Shown here: piece by piece, positions 63,673-64,000 of the stretch
How positions within the stretch are numbered: position 1 is the stretch's first letter
Layout: every line of letters starts with the position of its first letter
DNA from: Amphibalanus amphitrite
Taxonomy: Eukaryota; Arthropoda; Thecostraca; Balanomorpha; Balanidae
Length of the DNA stretch: 64,000 nt
NCBI RefSeq assembly: GCF_019059575.1
Contig: NW_024882718.1
Span: 153,797 to 217,796, forward strand
Direction of reading: 5' to 3'
Translations under genes and position numbers: made by a program
Notes under the pieces: model-generated
Told to the model about the DNA's origin: nothing
Seen by the model: only the letters and a program-made list of their open reading frames with translations
Databases searched by the model: none

Positions 63673-64000
63673 GCGCTTGAACGATATATGATAATACACC
63701 AAGTGTTACGTACTCTGACCGTCATCCAGTATCCACCCATTCCTCGCAGATCCTCCCCCCCCCCCCCCCGCCCCCCTCCTGCTGCGGTCCGGCCGCCGCC
63801 GCCGCCGCCGCCGGCGCCCGAGTTTTTTTTTTGCCAGTTACCATGCCACTGGAGACTTGTGATAGGCGTATGTTTCTTACCGCGACAGCGGTAAGAATAA
63901 AGAAACATACCAGTCATGGTGTGTCAAAAGTGGAAATAGCCGGTGCGCAGTCTGGCAACCCGGCAGCCCGCTGCCATAGGGAAATTCAGCTTTTGTCGCT
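63673..64000. other. Right edge of the window
   Basis: Contains a C-run and a GCC-repeat block (63755-63820) and a T-run. Open frames on both strands come from low complexity. No SPARC exon was recognised. Confidence 0.4.

Overview
This is a stretch of a large, intron-rich, repeat-dense animal genome. The resident genes are animal extracellular proteins: a C-type lectin, a Spätzle-family cystine-knot ligand and the end of a SPARC/osteonectin gene. A Spätzle-type ligand together with a BEL/Pao retrotransposon points to an arthropod. A crustacean such as a barnacle or relative is my guess; nothing in the window fixes the species.

Layout. 1-5610: no gene, nested transposons. 5611-6542: single-exon C-type lectin (+). 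6829-21358: LINE fragments, hAT-type MITEs and TTAA-flanked elements, many nested. 21690-22284: GC/CpG-rich block ending in a good splice donor, a possible remote first exon. 22285-30373: little recognisable content apart from one large foldback element and a possible orphan exon (-). 30374-58334: one 15-coding-exon gene (+), assembled here from splice sites and reading phase. It encodes about 860 residues: signal peptide, long proline/arginine-rich pro-region, cystine-knot domain and a long C-terminal tail. Intron 7 has grown to 11.4 kb by insertion of a 9.2-kb BEL/Pao element, whose 5' LTR is itself split by a DNA transposon that carries a hAT MITE. 60238-60706: the last two coding exons of a SPARC gene (-), convergent with the ligand gene. 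60721-64000: an AGGTCA-type satellite, a minisatellite and more TTAA elements.

The main new observation concerns the TTAA elements. At least eight sequence families, with unrelated terminal sequences, share one design: a TTAA target site; termini mostly starting CCC; a G-run/C-run hairpin just inside each end; a body rich in GGTCA; and a second copy of the terminal motif 26-28 bp from the first at one end only. The TTAA site and CCC ends suggest piggyBac-type non-autonomous elements. The fixed 27-bp offset on one end suggests a shared asymmetric transposase-binding layout.

A second observation is a minisatellite of about 42 bp that begins exactly at an exon/intron border of the ligand gene. 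It has copied the exon end plus splice donor roughly ten times.
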